DNA from: Anaspis maculata
Lineage: Eukaryota; Arthropoda; Insecta; Coleoptera; Scraptiidae
Direction: 5' to 3'
DNA: 64,000 nt
NCBI GenBank assembly: GCA_949128115.1
Contig: OX421966.1
Span: 65,531,416-65,595,415, forward strand
In this document: positions 54,614 to 64,000 of the stretch, piece by piece
How the letters are laid out: every line of letters begins with the position of its first letter
How positions within the stretch are numbered: position 1 is the first letter of the stretch
Position numbers and translations under genes: made by a program
The notes under the pieces: model-generated
What the model was told of the DNA's origin: nothing
Databases searched by the model: none
The model's input: the letters and a program-made list of their open reading frames with translations, nothing else

Positions 54614-56169
54614 ACAAGTCAGTAAGTAAAGGAACTTACCTCTGAATTCTTCGATAATTTTTGGATTGCAACTCCAAAGTTGGAGATGCGGCTTCATGTT
54701 GCACACGCGGTAGGTATTAATTTTTTTGGAGCAGAAGTAAGCTCACATTGGCGTGTAGTGTTGTTGCCGGAAGATGACGCAATACAATGAAACCTCGGGC
54801 GGATTGATAATACATACCTATTCTTGATCGAAGAGTCTCAGTTTTCAGACCAAAAATATACAATCATTTCAAGAATAATTGAATATTTGGGGGAACTGAT
54901 CATCGTCTTAGTTCAAGCATTGTGGCATTTGAGTTCAGTAAGTTGAAATGTTGTTTCGAAGATTGCATTTTCAGATTAAAATCACAATATGTTATAAACT
55001 GTGAAGTTTTCAATATTCTCAGATGGAGATCTTGAAATGCTTGAGAGGAAATTTTCATTTGTTCTGAACAAGTTTATCTGAAGAGTTGTTTCAAAAACAA
55101 CGTTTAATATATCTAAGATATTCGATAATATCAGTTCAAAAGAATAGTCTCATTTTGAGAATGTCTGACAAAACTATTACATTCTTCGAACAAATACTGG
55201 CTTCGTATTGAACTGAAAAAACTATTTCAATTTGAATGTATTGAATCATCAAGCCAAGTCAATGAGTCAAGTAAATATGATACTATTGGATTGAGATTAC
55301 GTTTTTATGCGTGTATGAAATGAAACAAAAACGATTGGGTACACCGTTCGCCCATGTGGTCAACCTATGGGCCCAGAAGTCAGGCAAACGAGAAAAATCC
55401 TACAAATTATCGAGAATAGAAGTGAAATAATAATGTGAAATAGCTCCAATCTGTAGTTGGTGATGATGCTGTACCAGCTGTTCTATGTGAGATTCATGAT
55501 GTTTACCTGTGAGCTGTCAAAAATCCAAAATTGCGCCCATTTCAAACACTCAGGGGAATAATTTATCGTGATTTTCTTTAGGGAGCTCCTACGTGTTACT
55601 AGCTAAGCACATGTTGTTCATCAGTGAACAACGACTAAGAAAGTTCTTTACACTATTGCTGGTATCTTGCATCGTTCAAAAGATATCCGACGCGAAACTG
55701 TTTCGGAACCGTTTTTAGACAATAGATTGAATACTTGAATAGGAGTACCTTGAATTACCTTTGCATGTAAACTTGAAATAACCGACCTAAATTTATTTTG
55801 TCTGTTCCATGCAATCATGTCTTATGATGTATTTTGCCTGATTTGTCATTCCTGGTCTATGCATAGAGGGTCAAGTCAAAGATGTCTGCCTCTGTAAGTT
55901 TAAAAATTTCATACCAACTTTATTATTGGATTTGGATAAATAATAAATATCTACCGCACCTGTACATTACTTATATATTTCTGAAGAGTTCCTCACATTT
56001 TTATTCCTTTAATAATTTGAGAGATATAACCAACTACCTACCTAAAGTAGATGTACGTGAAATTTTAATTGAAAAATGACACCTACATGATAAAAACGAA
56101 TGAAAAAATCTCTCGCTCTGCTACCGTTTTATTCAATAATGTTGCTCTGTTGCAGAAAACAGGAGGAAA

Positions 56170-56880
56170 TAGAGTGGCGGAAAAAAGATTTAATTACAAA
56201 AAGTCTAATAAAATATCTAAAATGCAAAAGGTTACAGTACCTAAGATGTAAATCTAGTATGTCTAATATACAAAAAGTTCACAATATAAATAGAAACCAC
56301 CAAACATAGAAAGGGTCACAAGTTTCCTCCTTCTTTCCAGATCCACTGGATCAGGAAATGCTTTTGACTTGAGTTTCCTCCGTTTGTGTTAAGTCCACCA
56401 GATAAGGAGCTGCTCACTGCTTTTTGACTCGAGTTAAGTCTTTTTGTTCAAACTTACTAAGCAAGACTTAGTCGACGACTCTAGAGTCTAGACATTATTT
56501 AGAGGGCCTCAAAAGATAGAGGAAACCTGAATCATTAAGTAATTTTCATCTGGTGGGTCTGGAAAAAAGGAATCGGAGTCAAAAACCAACTCCTTCTGGT
56601 AGGTTTGGAAAGGAGGCAACTTGAGTCAAAAGCCAACTCCTCAACTGGTAAGTCAAAAAAAGTAATTTGCTTGTCTGGTGGATTTGAAGAGAAGGGAGGA
56701 AACTCAAAACCATTTATATTTTCGACGTTTTCTACATTGTACGGCTTGTGCTATAGATCTTTCAAATTTTAGCTCTTATGTACTGTCGATTTTTGTACTT
56801 TGGATCTTTTGTACTTAATTTAGATATTTTGCGTTTTGGATCTTTTGTACTCTAGATGTTTTGCGCTTTGGATCAAATGC
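56170..56880. repeat. Fold-back centre built of inverted minisatellites
   Basis: Outer arms (56,170-56,290 and 56,740-56,880) contain tandem 17-20 bp units of the type TTTTGTACTTTGGATC in opposite orientation. Inner arms (56,315-56,480 and 56,500-56,712) contain about 52-bp units of the type GTTTCCTCC...CCACCAGA...TTTTTGACTC, two to four per arm, also in opposite orientation. This layered design resembles Drosophila FB elements in form. Confidence 0.6.
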
Positions 56881-57998
56881 ATTAAACCTATCGTTACATG
56901 CGTTACCTTACATGCATGTTTGAGTTTTTCCGCCCCCCCCCTCCGATTTTGAACCAAGTTAGCATGAAATTTTCTGAATAACCCTACAGCGGCGGACATC
57001 TTGGATTTGTGACCCTCCATATACCAGGAATGACAGATCACGCAATCTAAACCATTAAACATGACAACATAAAACAAAACAGATATCTTTAGGTCGGTTA
57101 TTTCAATTATACATGCAACGTTTTTCCTCCTACTCAAGTATTCAATCTATTGTCCAAAAACGGTTCCAAAACAGTTTCGCGGCGGATATCTTTTAAACAA
57201 TGCAAGATACCACCAATAGTGTAAGAAACTTTCTTAGTCGTTGTTCACTGATAAACAACATGTGCTTAGCTAGTGACACGTAGGAGCTCCCTAAAGAAAA
57301 TCATGATAAATTATTCCCCTGAGTGTTTTAAATGGGCGCCATTTTGGATTTTTGACAGCTCGCAGGTGAACATCATGAATTTCACATAGAACAGCTGGTA
57401 CAGCATCATCACCAAGTACAGATTGAAGCTATTCCACATTATTATTTCACTTCTATTTTCGAAAATTTGTAGGATTTTTCTCGCTCACCTGACTTCTGGG
57501 CCCATAGGTAGATCATATGGGCGAACGGTGTACCCAATCGTTTTTGTTTCATTTCATACGTTATCAGCGACCCCGAAAACCTAAGAATCGATACCCAACA
57601 TATGGGTAATTGACGCTTATTTTGTAATTTTGACCTTCAGCTCTAATTTCCAAAGATGACGACCTAACTCGACTTCCGGTGACCGCACGAAAGTTTTGAC
57701 ATTGTCATTGTATCGAAGAGGTCTAAGTTATATAGTTTTGACACCAAACACGCCTCAGCAGGTTTGGATGAAAAAGTTTGGTATTTTTTCATAGTATTCC
57801 TTCCCCCTCCCCAAATCTCGAGTCCTAAGGGATGAATTTTTAGGAACTGCGGGTCAAATTTTTCTAATGGGCTCAGACAACAAATATGCAAAGTGGCTTG
57901 CTTGTATCATCAAATGCCACTTTTTTATAATAATCCTGGTGTACCGCTTGCACTACACCTAATCCGAAGCCAAACCACTTTTAATTCGTTTATAATAA

Positions 57999-58150
57999 TC
58001 ATCAAATTTCTCTTGAAGTCAGCACCACAATTTATTCATTGTCGAAATTTCAATGTTTCAAACCCTCCAACCGAGGGATTTTCAAAATGAGGATTTTGAT
58101 AATAAATAAATTGTGGTGCTGATTTTAAGAGAAAGGCCTCGAGTTTGATG
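57999..58150. mobile_element. Short palindromic MITE
   Basis: CATCAAATTTCTCTTGAAGT and GCACCACAATTTATT on the left pair with AATAAATTGTGGTGCTGATT and GTTTGATG on the right, around a loop near 58,070. Confidence 0.6.
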
Positions 58151-58192
58151 GTTATTATGTAGGTACGCACTCAACATGCCACTTCAATAATT

Positions 58193-58290
58193 GGACTCGG
58201 ATGTTAAGCGCCGTATTTGGGTCCAACTTTGCAAATCGTGATGCCGGGATGCCACTTGGCAGAAATGTTGTACATATCCTATGGTTCATT
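58193..58290. mobile_element. Family-X end fragment
   Basis: GGACTCGGATGTTAAGCGCC followed by CACTTGGCAGAAATGTTGTAC at about 58,250 matches the order of blocks at the X1 and X2 termini. The partner arm was not found in the window. Confidence 0.4.
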
Positions 58291-58836
58291 CAAATAAATG
58301 GAGCCCACCTGCCACCTCTGGCAGATCCTTCGTATTGGTGGCCGAGAGTCCAAAAAATTACCATTTTTGGAATCTTTTTTTTTGTACTTTTTTCATTGGA
58401 CTATATATTTTCAAGGCGGAGGAGCACAATGCAATGAGTTTCCAGAGAGTGTATTGCGCCAGTGGCGTACCAGACGGCTGCGAAGGAACCGGGGTGCGAT
58501 TTTTCACAAAGTCCTATATTAAACCGTGACTAACACCTTTTTCAACATGTTTGGCATAATTTCTAGCCGAATCTCACATTCTGACTCCAAAAATAAGTGT
58601 GAAATAACGATAGAGACGTGTTTGACCCGGTTTTCATTGAGGAAAAACTGGATTTTTCCACCCTCAAATTTGATGTTTTGTAATTCTAGTTCCATCGTGA
58701 CCCAGAGTATTTGTAACTACGATTTTGACAGCAGTTGGCAAGGGCTATTTTACACACAAATATCAATTGCTGAAATTTCTCCTCGTTTTTATGAAGTCAC
58801 AGAAAAACTCTGGTTTCTTGAGACTATCTCATGTCA

Positions 58837-59425
58837 AAGCTTGATGAGACGAAGCGTTCTATTCACAGGAAGAATTATGCTAGAGTTACAATGTATCTTT
58901 TATTTGGTACTTTATACAATTTCGTGCATGAAAATAGTTTTTTCTATTGAATAAAATAGAGAGAACTGAAATCAGAGCCGTATTTTTATCATGACATCGT
59001 TTTTCTTATTCCGACAATGCGGAATAAATTTCGTGAAAAAACGCGAAGTTTCGTTCTATGCATTCGTAGCTTCCATCGTGGTCCAAAACACTCACGATCA
59101 CAGTTTTGAGATAGATTGTTCTTAAACTAAACTGTTTTATAGAAGAATTTCATACACTAGAGGTTTCTATCGCTGCTACAGAGTCACATGGTAGTTTTGT
59201 TCCAAAAGATGCATCATGTGGGAATTTTATTTGAAAAATTCTCATTATCGGAAGAAACATATTGTCATGACTAAAATACGGCTCTGATTTCAGTTTTGTT
59301 TGCCTTTTTAGATATAAAAAACTAGTCTTGTGCAATAAAATGAATGAAGTACCAAATCAAAGCTACATTCTAACCCCAGCTTTTTTTTTCCTGTGAAATA
59401 GCATTTTTCATCAAATCAAGCTTTT
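58837..59425. mobile_element. Palindromic element, 590 bp
   Basis: Arms 58,837-58,995 and 59,270-59,425 pair: AAGCTTGAT ends, TTCACAGGA, TTTGGTACTT, and GAAATCAGAGCCGTATTTT with ATCATGACA. No coding capacity. Confidence 0.65.
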
Positions 59426-60039
59426 AGGCCAGTCAACATGGCTCAAAAAGTGTCTTATATTTACAAAACGTATATGGATGAATTTTTGCATACAGCTGAG
59501 GAATCCCCCACAGAGCCCCGAACCGCGAAAATCCACCAAAATTTCCTTGAGCTCTCCGAGATAACGGTGTTTTTCTATATCTCGGTTGCTATTAGTTGGA
59601 TTTCGATTTTCTTTTTTTTTTTGGAATGTTCTAAAAAATATTTGGAACATATTGTATTCAGAACATTTCAATAACTTGTCGAAAAAGTGCCAGAAGCCGA
59701 AAACCGTCGTTTTTTAGGGGATGGTCTTTTTACAATTTTCTATCTGTTTTTCTATGATAGTTATGGAAAAAGTTCCAAACAAAAGTTGTAGCTCCTGTAA
59801 GTACCTACAAGTTCCAACCGGAAATTTTCTTGTGCCGCGAAAATTACCCGCCTCAGAGGGCGCTAAAGTCAACCTCGTTTGGAAAATATTTCCAGGTGTA
59901 GGGGGCATCGATCCCAACTTCATCGTGTGGGGATCTAAAGGCCAAATTTTCATTCATTTTTGTACTAACTTAACTGATAATTGACCAAAACCTTTGCACA
60001 GGGTGACTTTTTAGAAAAGAACCCACCCCCGATATTTCG

Positions 60040-62005
60040 CTGCACAAATTTTTCCTGGGAGAAAAACGGAACAGGTCGATTTTTATTTAGAGGGACACCT
60101 AAGACACGTGATGACAATTTTTTATCTTCAACCCTTCGCCCCCACTCGACCCTATTTAAAAATTCCAAACGGCATCACCTACCTTGTGATACATCAAATT
60201 GAAGGTAATAAAATTCTCTTTCTGTCAAACATATTTTAAATTGTCTCGAATCACCCCTCCAACCTCTTTCAAAATTCTCTTATTGTTAATGCAGGAAAGT
60301 TTCTCCCTCATCATTACGTTACTCCCAATTCTTGAGTATCAGATTTTCCAGTGAAAACAGGTCGATCTTTATTTTGAGGGAGACATCTGAGACACCCATA
60401 GTCAAATTTTTATCATCAACCTCTTCGCCCCCATCTTACCCTACTTTCAAATGACATTATTTATCTTGTGATTCTTGTGATAAAGAAAATAAAATTTCCA
60501 TCCTGCGAAAAATTGTTTAAAATATTCTAAACCACCTACACTATAATATTCTCCTCTACACTTTGTTGGAGATAAAAATTTGACAATACGTGTCCTGAAT
60601 GTCCCATCCGAAATAGAAGTCGACCAATTTTTGCTGGAAAGTCTATTTCTGAATAATTGGAAGTTGATAATAAGAGAAAAGACTTTCATTTAATTTATAA
60701 ACAAAGATCATTTTGAGAAGGGTTGGATTGAAAGTGACAATAAAAACTTCTCAGACTCGTTTGACAGAAAGACTATTTTATTACTTTCATTTTGATGTAT
60801 CACATATAGGTAAGCTATTTGAAATTTTAAAGTAGAGCGGAGTCCAGGCGAGGGGGTTGAAGATAAAAATTTGACAATACGTGTTCTAGGTGTCCTCTTC
60901 GAAATAAAAATCGACATGTTTTTACTGGAAAATCTGATACTCGAGAATCGAGAGATAGGTAATGAGTAAGAAACTTTCCTGCATTAACAATAAGAGAATT
61001 TCAAAAGGGGTTGGAGAGGTGATTCGAGAAAATTTAAAATATGTTTGACAGAATAGTATTTTATGTTACTAGCGCCGAAAACCGGGCATAGCATAACGAA
61101 CGTTAATGCAGCTCGAGGCCCTAGGCCGAGAGCTGCATGTAAGAGAGTTATGCTATGCCGTTTTCAGCGCGAGTAGCATACATCGTTTTTCGTGCTGCTT
61201 TTAATAAAATTACAAATAAATAAGATCATATCGCAATAATCATTTCAAGTTGGTACTTCTGCCGTCCATCACCAAGGCACGACACATATACCTACTAGAT
61301 GCAGATTTTTGTGTGTCAAATGTCGATTTGAAAAGTTGCATCCTATGTTTGAATTTTTTTGCTTGAAACCGCCCTTCCCCTCTCCAATTAGAAGGGCCAT
61401 CCCCCAAAAATCCCGAAATCACTGAGCTCTAGTGTCTTGTGTGACGACGAAACACAGGAAATGGTATAAATTAATCACTTTTAAACCTTCGCGCCACAAA
61501 ACGTCAAAAATCATTCTGCAATTGTACCAACAGATATTAGAAAAAATGACCCTAAATTGTCAATTTTCAAAGTAATTATTTATAATTTCAACTGATTTAA
61601 ACCAAAAATTTCAAACTATAACATTGGAAACATGATCTCTCTTGAATTGAGAATGATTTTGCGTGGTTAGTTTATTTTTCACGTGTACTTTTTACTTTGC
61701 CGCTCTAGATCATTTGCTGAATATTACAGTGCAGGATACCGAGCGTATATTGTCATTTTCGGTTATGGCAGCACGGAAAGGGAATTTTATCACCTTCAAT
61801 TTGATGTACAACAAGGTAGGTGATGCCATTTGAAATTTCAAAATAGGGTGGGGTGAGGGCGAATGGTTGAAGATAAAAATTTGTCATCACGTGTCTTAGA
61901 TGTCCCTCTCGAAGTAAAAATCGACATGTTCCGGTTTTTTCCCAGGAAAAAATTCTGCAGCGAAATATCGGGGGTGGGTCCTTTCCAAAAAAGTCACCCC
62001 GTACA
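60040..62005. repeat. Four or five ~190-bp units in alternating orientation
   Basis: Units near 60,050-60,240 and 60,340-60,500 (plus) and 60,555-60,650, 60,850-61,050 and 61,780-61,990 (minus) share CGACMNGTTTTTNCTGGAAA-like, GACACCTAAGACACGTGATG-like and GATAAAAATTTG(A/T)CA(A/T) blocks. Confidence 0.6.
61062..61181. mobile_element. 120-bp near-perfect hairpin MITE
   Basis: GGCATAGCATAAC pairs with GTTATGCTATGCC and ATGCAGCTC with GAGCTGCAT around GAGGCCCTAGGCC. Outer blocks TACTAGCGC and GCGCGAGTA also pair. Confidence 0.7.
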
Positions 62006-62056
62006 TTACAAAGGTTTCGTTATTCATCAATAATTATCATTGAAGTTAATACGAAC

Positions 62057-62621
62057 CAGTGACGGGGACGTAATCTACCTGACGTAGATTACGTCGCTGT
62101 TTACGCGTAGACTAGACGTAGATTACATGACCATTCTTGAAGTAGACTATGTCAACTATGTAGACTACACAAAATAACCTCAAAATTAGCTGTCAAACGT
62201 CAATAACGTACGTCAAAGTGACATACATGTGGGCATGAAAAACTAAAAGTATTGACTTTTTAGTCAACCAGCAACACATTACACATGAAATAAACATTTT
62301 CACCTAGAAATTAAACTTTAAATAGATTTCGAGGGTTTGGGATTATTATACCAGCGAAATAATCTGGTCATAACTTCAAACCTTCCAAAACTTATACAAA
62401 AACCAGCAACATGCATCATTGTTCTGAACATTTAGAGGTTATAAGTACAACAATCAGAATTCTGACGTTGCGGTTGACATAAAAATGGGATAAAAGGAAA
62501 AGTAGCTAGATAGTCTACGTTGTCTACCATAGTAGACATAGTTTACATAGTTTACGTTGTCTACTCGTTGTCTACGTATGTTAAGTAGACAATATAGATT
62601 ACGCGTAAACTACCATCACTA
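62057..62621. mobile_element. hAT-type MITE E1 with GTAGAC-rich ends
   Basis: Ends CAGTGACGG and CCATCACTA, flanked by ATACGAAC (62,049-62,056) and GTACGACC (62,622-62,629), 6 of 8 identical. The left arm of the host palindrome (59,945-59,990) shows the uninterrupted site. Both ends are packed with GTAGAC/GTCTAC and ACGTAGATTACG motifs. Confidence 0.75.
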
Positions 62622-62660
62622 GTACGACCATAAATGAGAATTTGGCCATAAGATCCCCAC

Positions 62661-63579
62661 CAGTGATGGGGACGTAATCTACCTGACGTAGACTACGTCG
62701 TTGTTTACACGTAGACTATACGTAGATTACATGATCATTTTTGAGGTGGACTATGTCAACTATGTAGACTACACAAAATAACCTTGAAATTAGCTGCCAA
62801 ACGTCAATTATGTACGTCAAAGTGACATGTGGACAGGAAAAACTAATAGGTAGGTACCTATTGACTTTTCAGTCAGCCAGCTATACGCTCAATTAGTGAT
62901 GACGTCAAAAGTTGGGTTTTGTATGAAAACTATCTCTGCTAGGTTGGCAGCACTTACTATCACTCCTGATTCCTACCCTCTCCCCTTCCCACATCGTCCA
63001 CTGCAGCTGTCAAACAAAATGTAAAATGTATTTAACCAGCATTATCCTATCCTACCCTCGAAGGCTTTTTTTGGTTACGAAACACCGTACAGGGAGGTCG
63101 TTGTATCTATTATTCCGCAAATATTACATTGGCTGTCACTTTGACAAGAAGTGTTGCCAACTTAGGTGCTCGTTGTTTTCATACAAAACCCACGTTTCGA
63201 CGTCACACTAATTGAGCGTATTGTCAATAGATTGTTGTAGGTACACATGAAATAAACATTTTTACATATAAATTAAACCTGAAATAGATTTCGGGGGTTT
63301 GGAATTATAATACCAGCGAAATAATCTGGTCATAACCCCAATCCTCCCAAAACTTATACAAAAACCAGCAACATGCATTGTTCTGCACGCAACATTTAGA
63401 GGTTATAACGATCAGAATTCTGACGTTGTGGTTGACATCAAAATAGGGGAAAATGAAAAGTAACCAAATAGTCTACGTTGTCTATCATAGTCGACATAGT
63501 TTACATAGTCTACGTTGTCTACTCGTTGTTGACGTATGTAAAGTATACTATAAAGATTACGCGTAAACTACCATCACTG
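62661..63579. mobile_element. hAT-type MITE E2 with perfect 8-bp target duplication
   Basis: Ends CAGTGATGG and CCATCACTG. ATCCCCAC is duplicated exactly at 62,653-62,660 and 63,580-63,587, and the opposite palindrome arm (near 59,925-59,935) holds it once. Apart from an inner insertion it is a direct copy of E1. Confidence 0.85.
62886..63218. mobile_element. 333-bp TA-inserting MITE inside E2
   Basis: Inverted ends of about 45 bp starting CGCTCAATTAGTG and containing GACGTC and GGGTTTTGTATGAAAAC, flanked by TA on both sides. E1 lacks this segment, which gives the empty site. Interior is without coding capacity. Confidence 0.8.
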
Positions 63580-64000
63580 ATCCCCACACGATGGAGTTGG
63601 AATCGATGCTCCCTACACCTGGAAATATTTTTGAAACGAGGTTGACATTAGCGCCCTTTGGAGTAGGTAATTTCCGCCACAAAAAAAAAATGCGGTTGAA
63701 ACTTGTAGGGACTTACAGGAGCTACATCTTTTGTTGGGAATTTTTTCCATAACTATCATAGAAGAGCAGATAGAAAATTGTAAAACAAAACACCCCCTAA
63801 AAAACGACGGTTTTCGGCTTCTGGCACTTTTCTCGACAAGTTATTGAAAAGTTCTGAACACAGCTTTTTCCAAATACTTTTTCGAACATTTCAAAGAAAA
63901 GAAAATCGAACTCCAATCAATAGCAACCGAGATATAGAGAAATACCCTTATCTCGGAGAGTTCGAGGAAATTTTGGTGGATTTTTGCGGTTCGGGGCTCT

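Larger units (their letters stand above)
52960..55313. mobile_element. TA-inserting element of 2,354 bp
   Basis: Ends CACGCATAAAAAGGTAATC and GATTACGTTTTTATGCGTG are inverted copies with one mismatch. TA flanks both ends (52,958-52,959 and 55,314-55,315). The opposite arm of family-Z copy 3 (57,540-57,575) has the uninterrupted target, ACG-TA-TGAAATG in reverse, so the target duplication is proven within the window. TA duplication fits Tc1/mariner-like or similar elements. No transposase is left. It carries a CAGGATGT-type MITE and a hairpin. Confidence 0.75.
52572..57955. mobile_element. Fold-back element, family Z copy 3, with nested insertion
   Basis: Ends TAGTGCTAGCGGTAC and GTACCGCTTGCACTA. 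The left arm 52,572-52,957 plus 55,316 to about 56,500 pairs with about 56,520-57,955. Shared blocks include GTGGCATTTGATGATACAAG, AAAAATTTGACCCGCAG, TTTTTCATCCAAACCTGCTG, GGGTACACCGTTCGCCCAT and GATGATGCTGTACCAGCTGT. The gap in the left arm is a TA-flanked insertion. Nothing in it resembles a transposase. Confidence 0.75.
59512..64000. mobile_element. Large palindrome running off the right edge
   Basis: 59,512-59,945 is an inverted copy of 63,588-64,000, and 59,946-60,240 of 61,760-62,056 plus 62,630-62,652. Shared blocks include CAGAGCCCCGAACCGC, GTGCCAGAAGCCGAAAACCG, GTAGCTCCTGTAAGT, GATCCCCACACGATG and GATATTTCGCTGC. The right arm has been entered by two hAT-type MITEs. The interior holds further inverted 190-bp units and a hairpin. 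Small frames inside are not conserved between arms. Confidence 0.75.

Noticed and set aside
56170..56880. CRISPR-like array
   Set aside because: Repeat units are degenerate, directly adjacent, mirrored around a centre, and in eukaryotic DNA; there are no regular spacers.
1..64000. Virus, plasmid or bacterial contamination
   Set aside because: Introns, LINEs, hAT and TA elements and LTR structure throughout are those of an animal nuclear genome.

Overview
The window is eukaryotic nuclear DNA, almost certainly from an insect or close arthropod relative. It holds short exons with GT-AG introns, TATA boxes, a THAP-like and a SAM-like coding fragment, insect-type LINEs and a Ty3/gypsy retrotransposon with a tRNA-Lys-type primer site. 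AT-rich spacers carry TAGGTAGGTACC-like strings often seen in insect genomes. I cannot name the species. There is no sign of a bacterial replicon, CRISPR array, rRNA or intact tRNA gene. Host genes are reduced to a few exons in a landscape that is mostly mobile elements, and most of those elements are palindromic (fold-back).

Region by region. 1-9.8 kb: the end of a long-TIR element, a possible host exon, a palindromic MITE, a 2.2-kb fold-back element (family X), a decayed LOA/R1-like LINE, a hAT-type element with 8-bp target duplication, and the promoter and first two coding exons of a host gene with MITEs in its intron. 9.8-38 kb: a family-X element whose arms (11.15-11.77 and 35.0-37.5 kb) have been pushed apart by a 22-kb LTR retrotransposon complex, a Jockey-like LINE with AAGAT target duplication, and a small palindrome.

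The LTR complex (12,531-34,906) has three ~1.94-kb LTRs. A full-size minus-strand element (LTR1 to LTR2) has gag and pol joined by a textbook -1 frameshift signal, but its integrase is partly duplicated around a scrap of gag. Next to LTR2 lies a second minus-strand gag that has lost pol. This is joined head-to-head at 27.46 kb to a plus-strand pol and LTR3, so the locus is one large inverted repeat. LTRs differ at only a handful of sites by eye, so it is young or partly an assembly product.

39.9-44.4 kb: a second fold-back family (Z) whose copy encloses the C-terminal half of an R2-like LINE. 44.5-50.3 kb: a TA-flanked MITE with a THAP domain broken by two stops, two exons that join in frame to a SAM-like domain, and a 2-kb decayed member of a multicopy invertebrate protein family. 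51.7-52.4 kb: a non-repetitive island that may be conserved regulatory DNA. 52.6-58 kb: another family-Z palindrome, whose left arm is split by a TA-flanked element and whose centre is made of inverted minisatellites. 58-64 kb: further palindromes, the last running off the window and carrying two hAT-type MITEs, one of which has itself been entered by a TA-inserting MITE.

Many insertions are supported by an internal control: because the elements are palindromes, the opposite arm preserves the empty target site.
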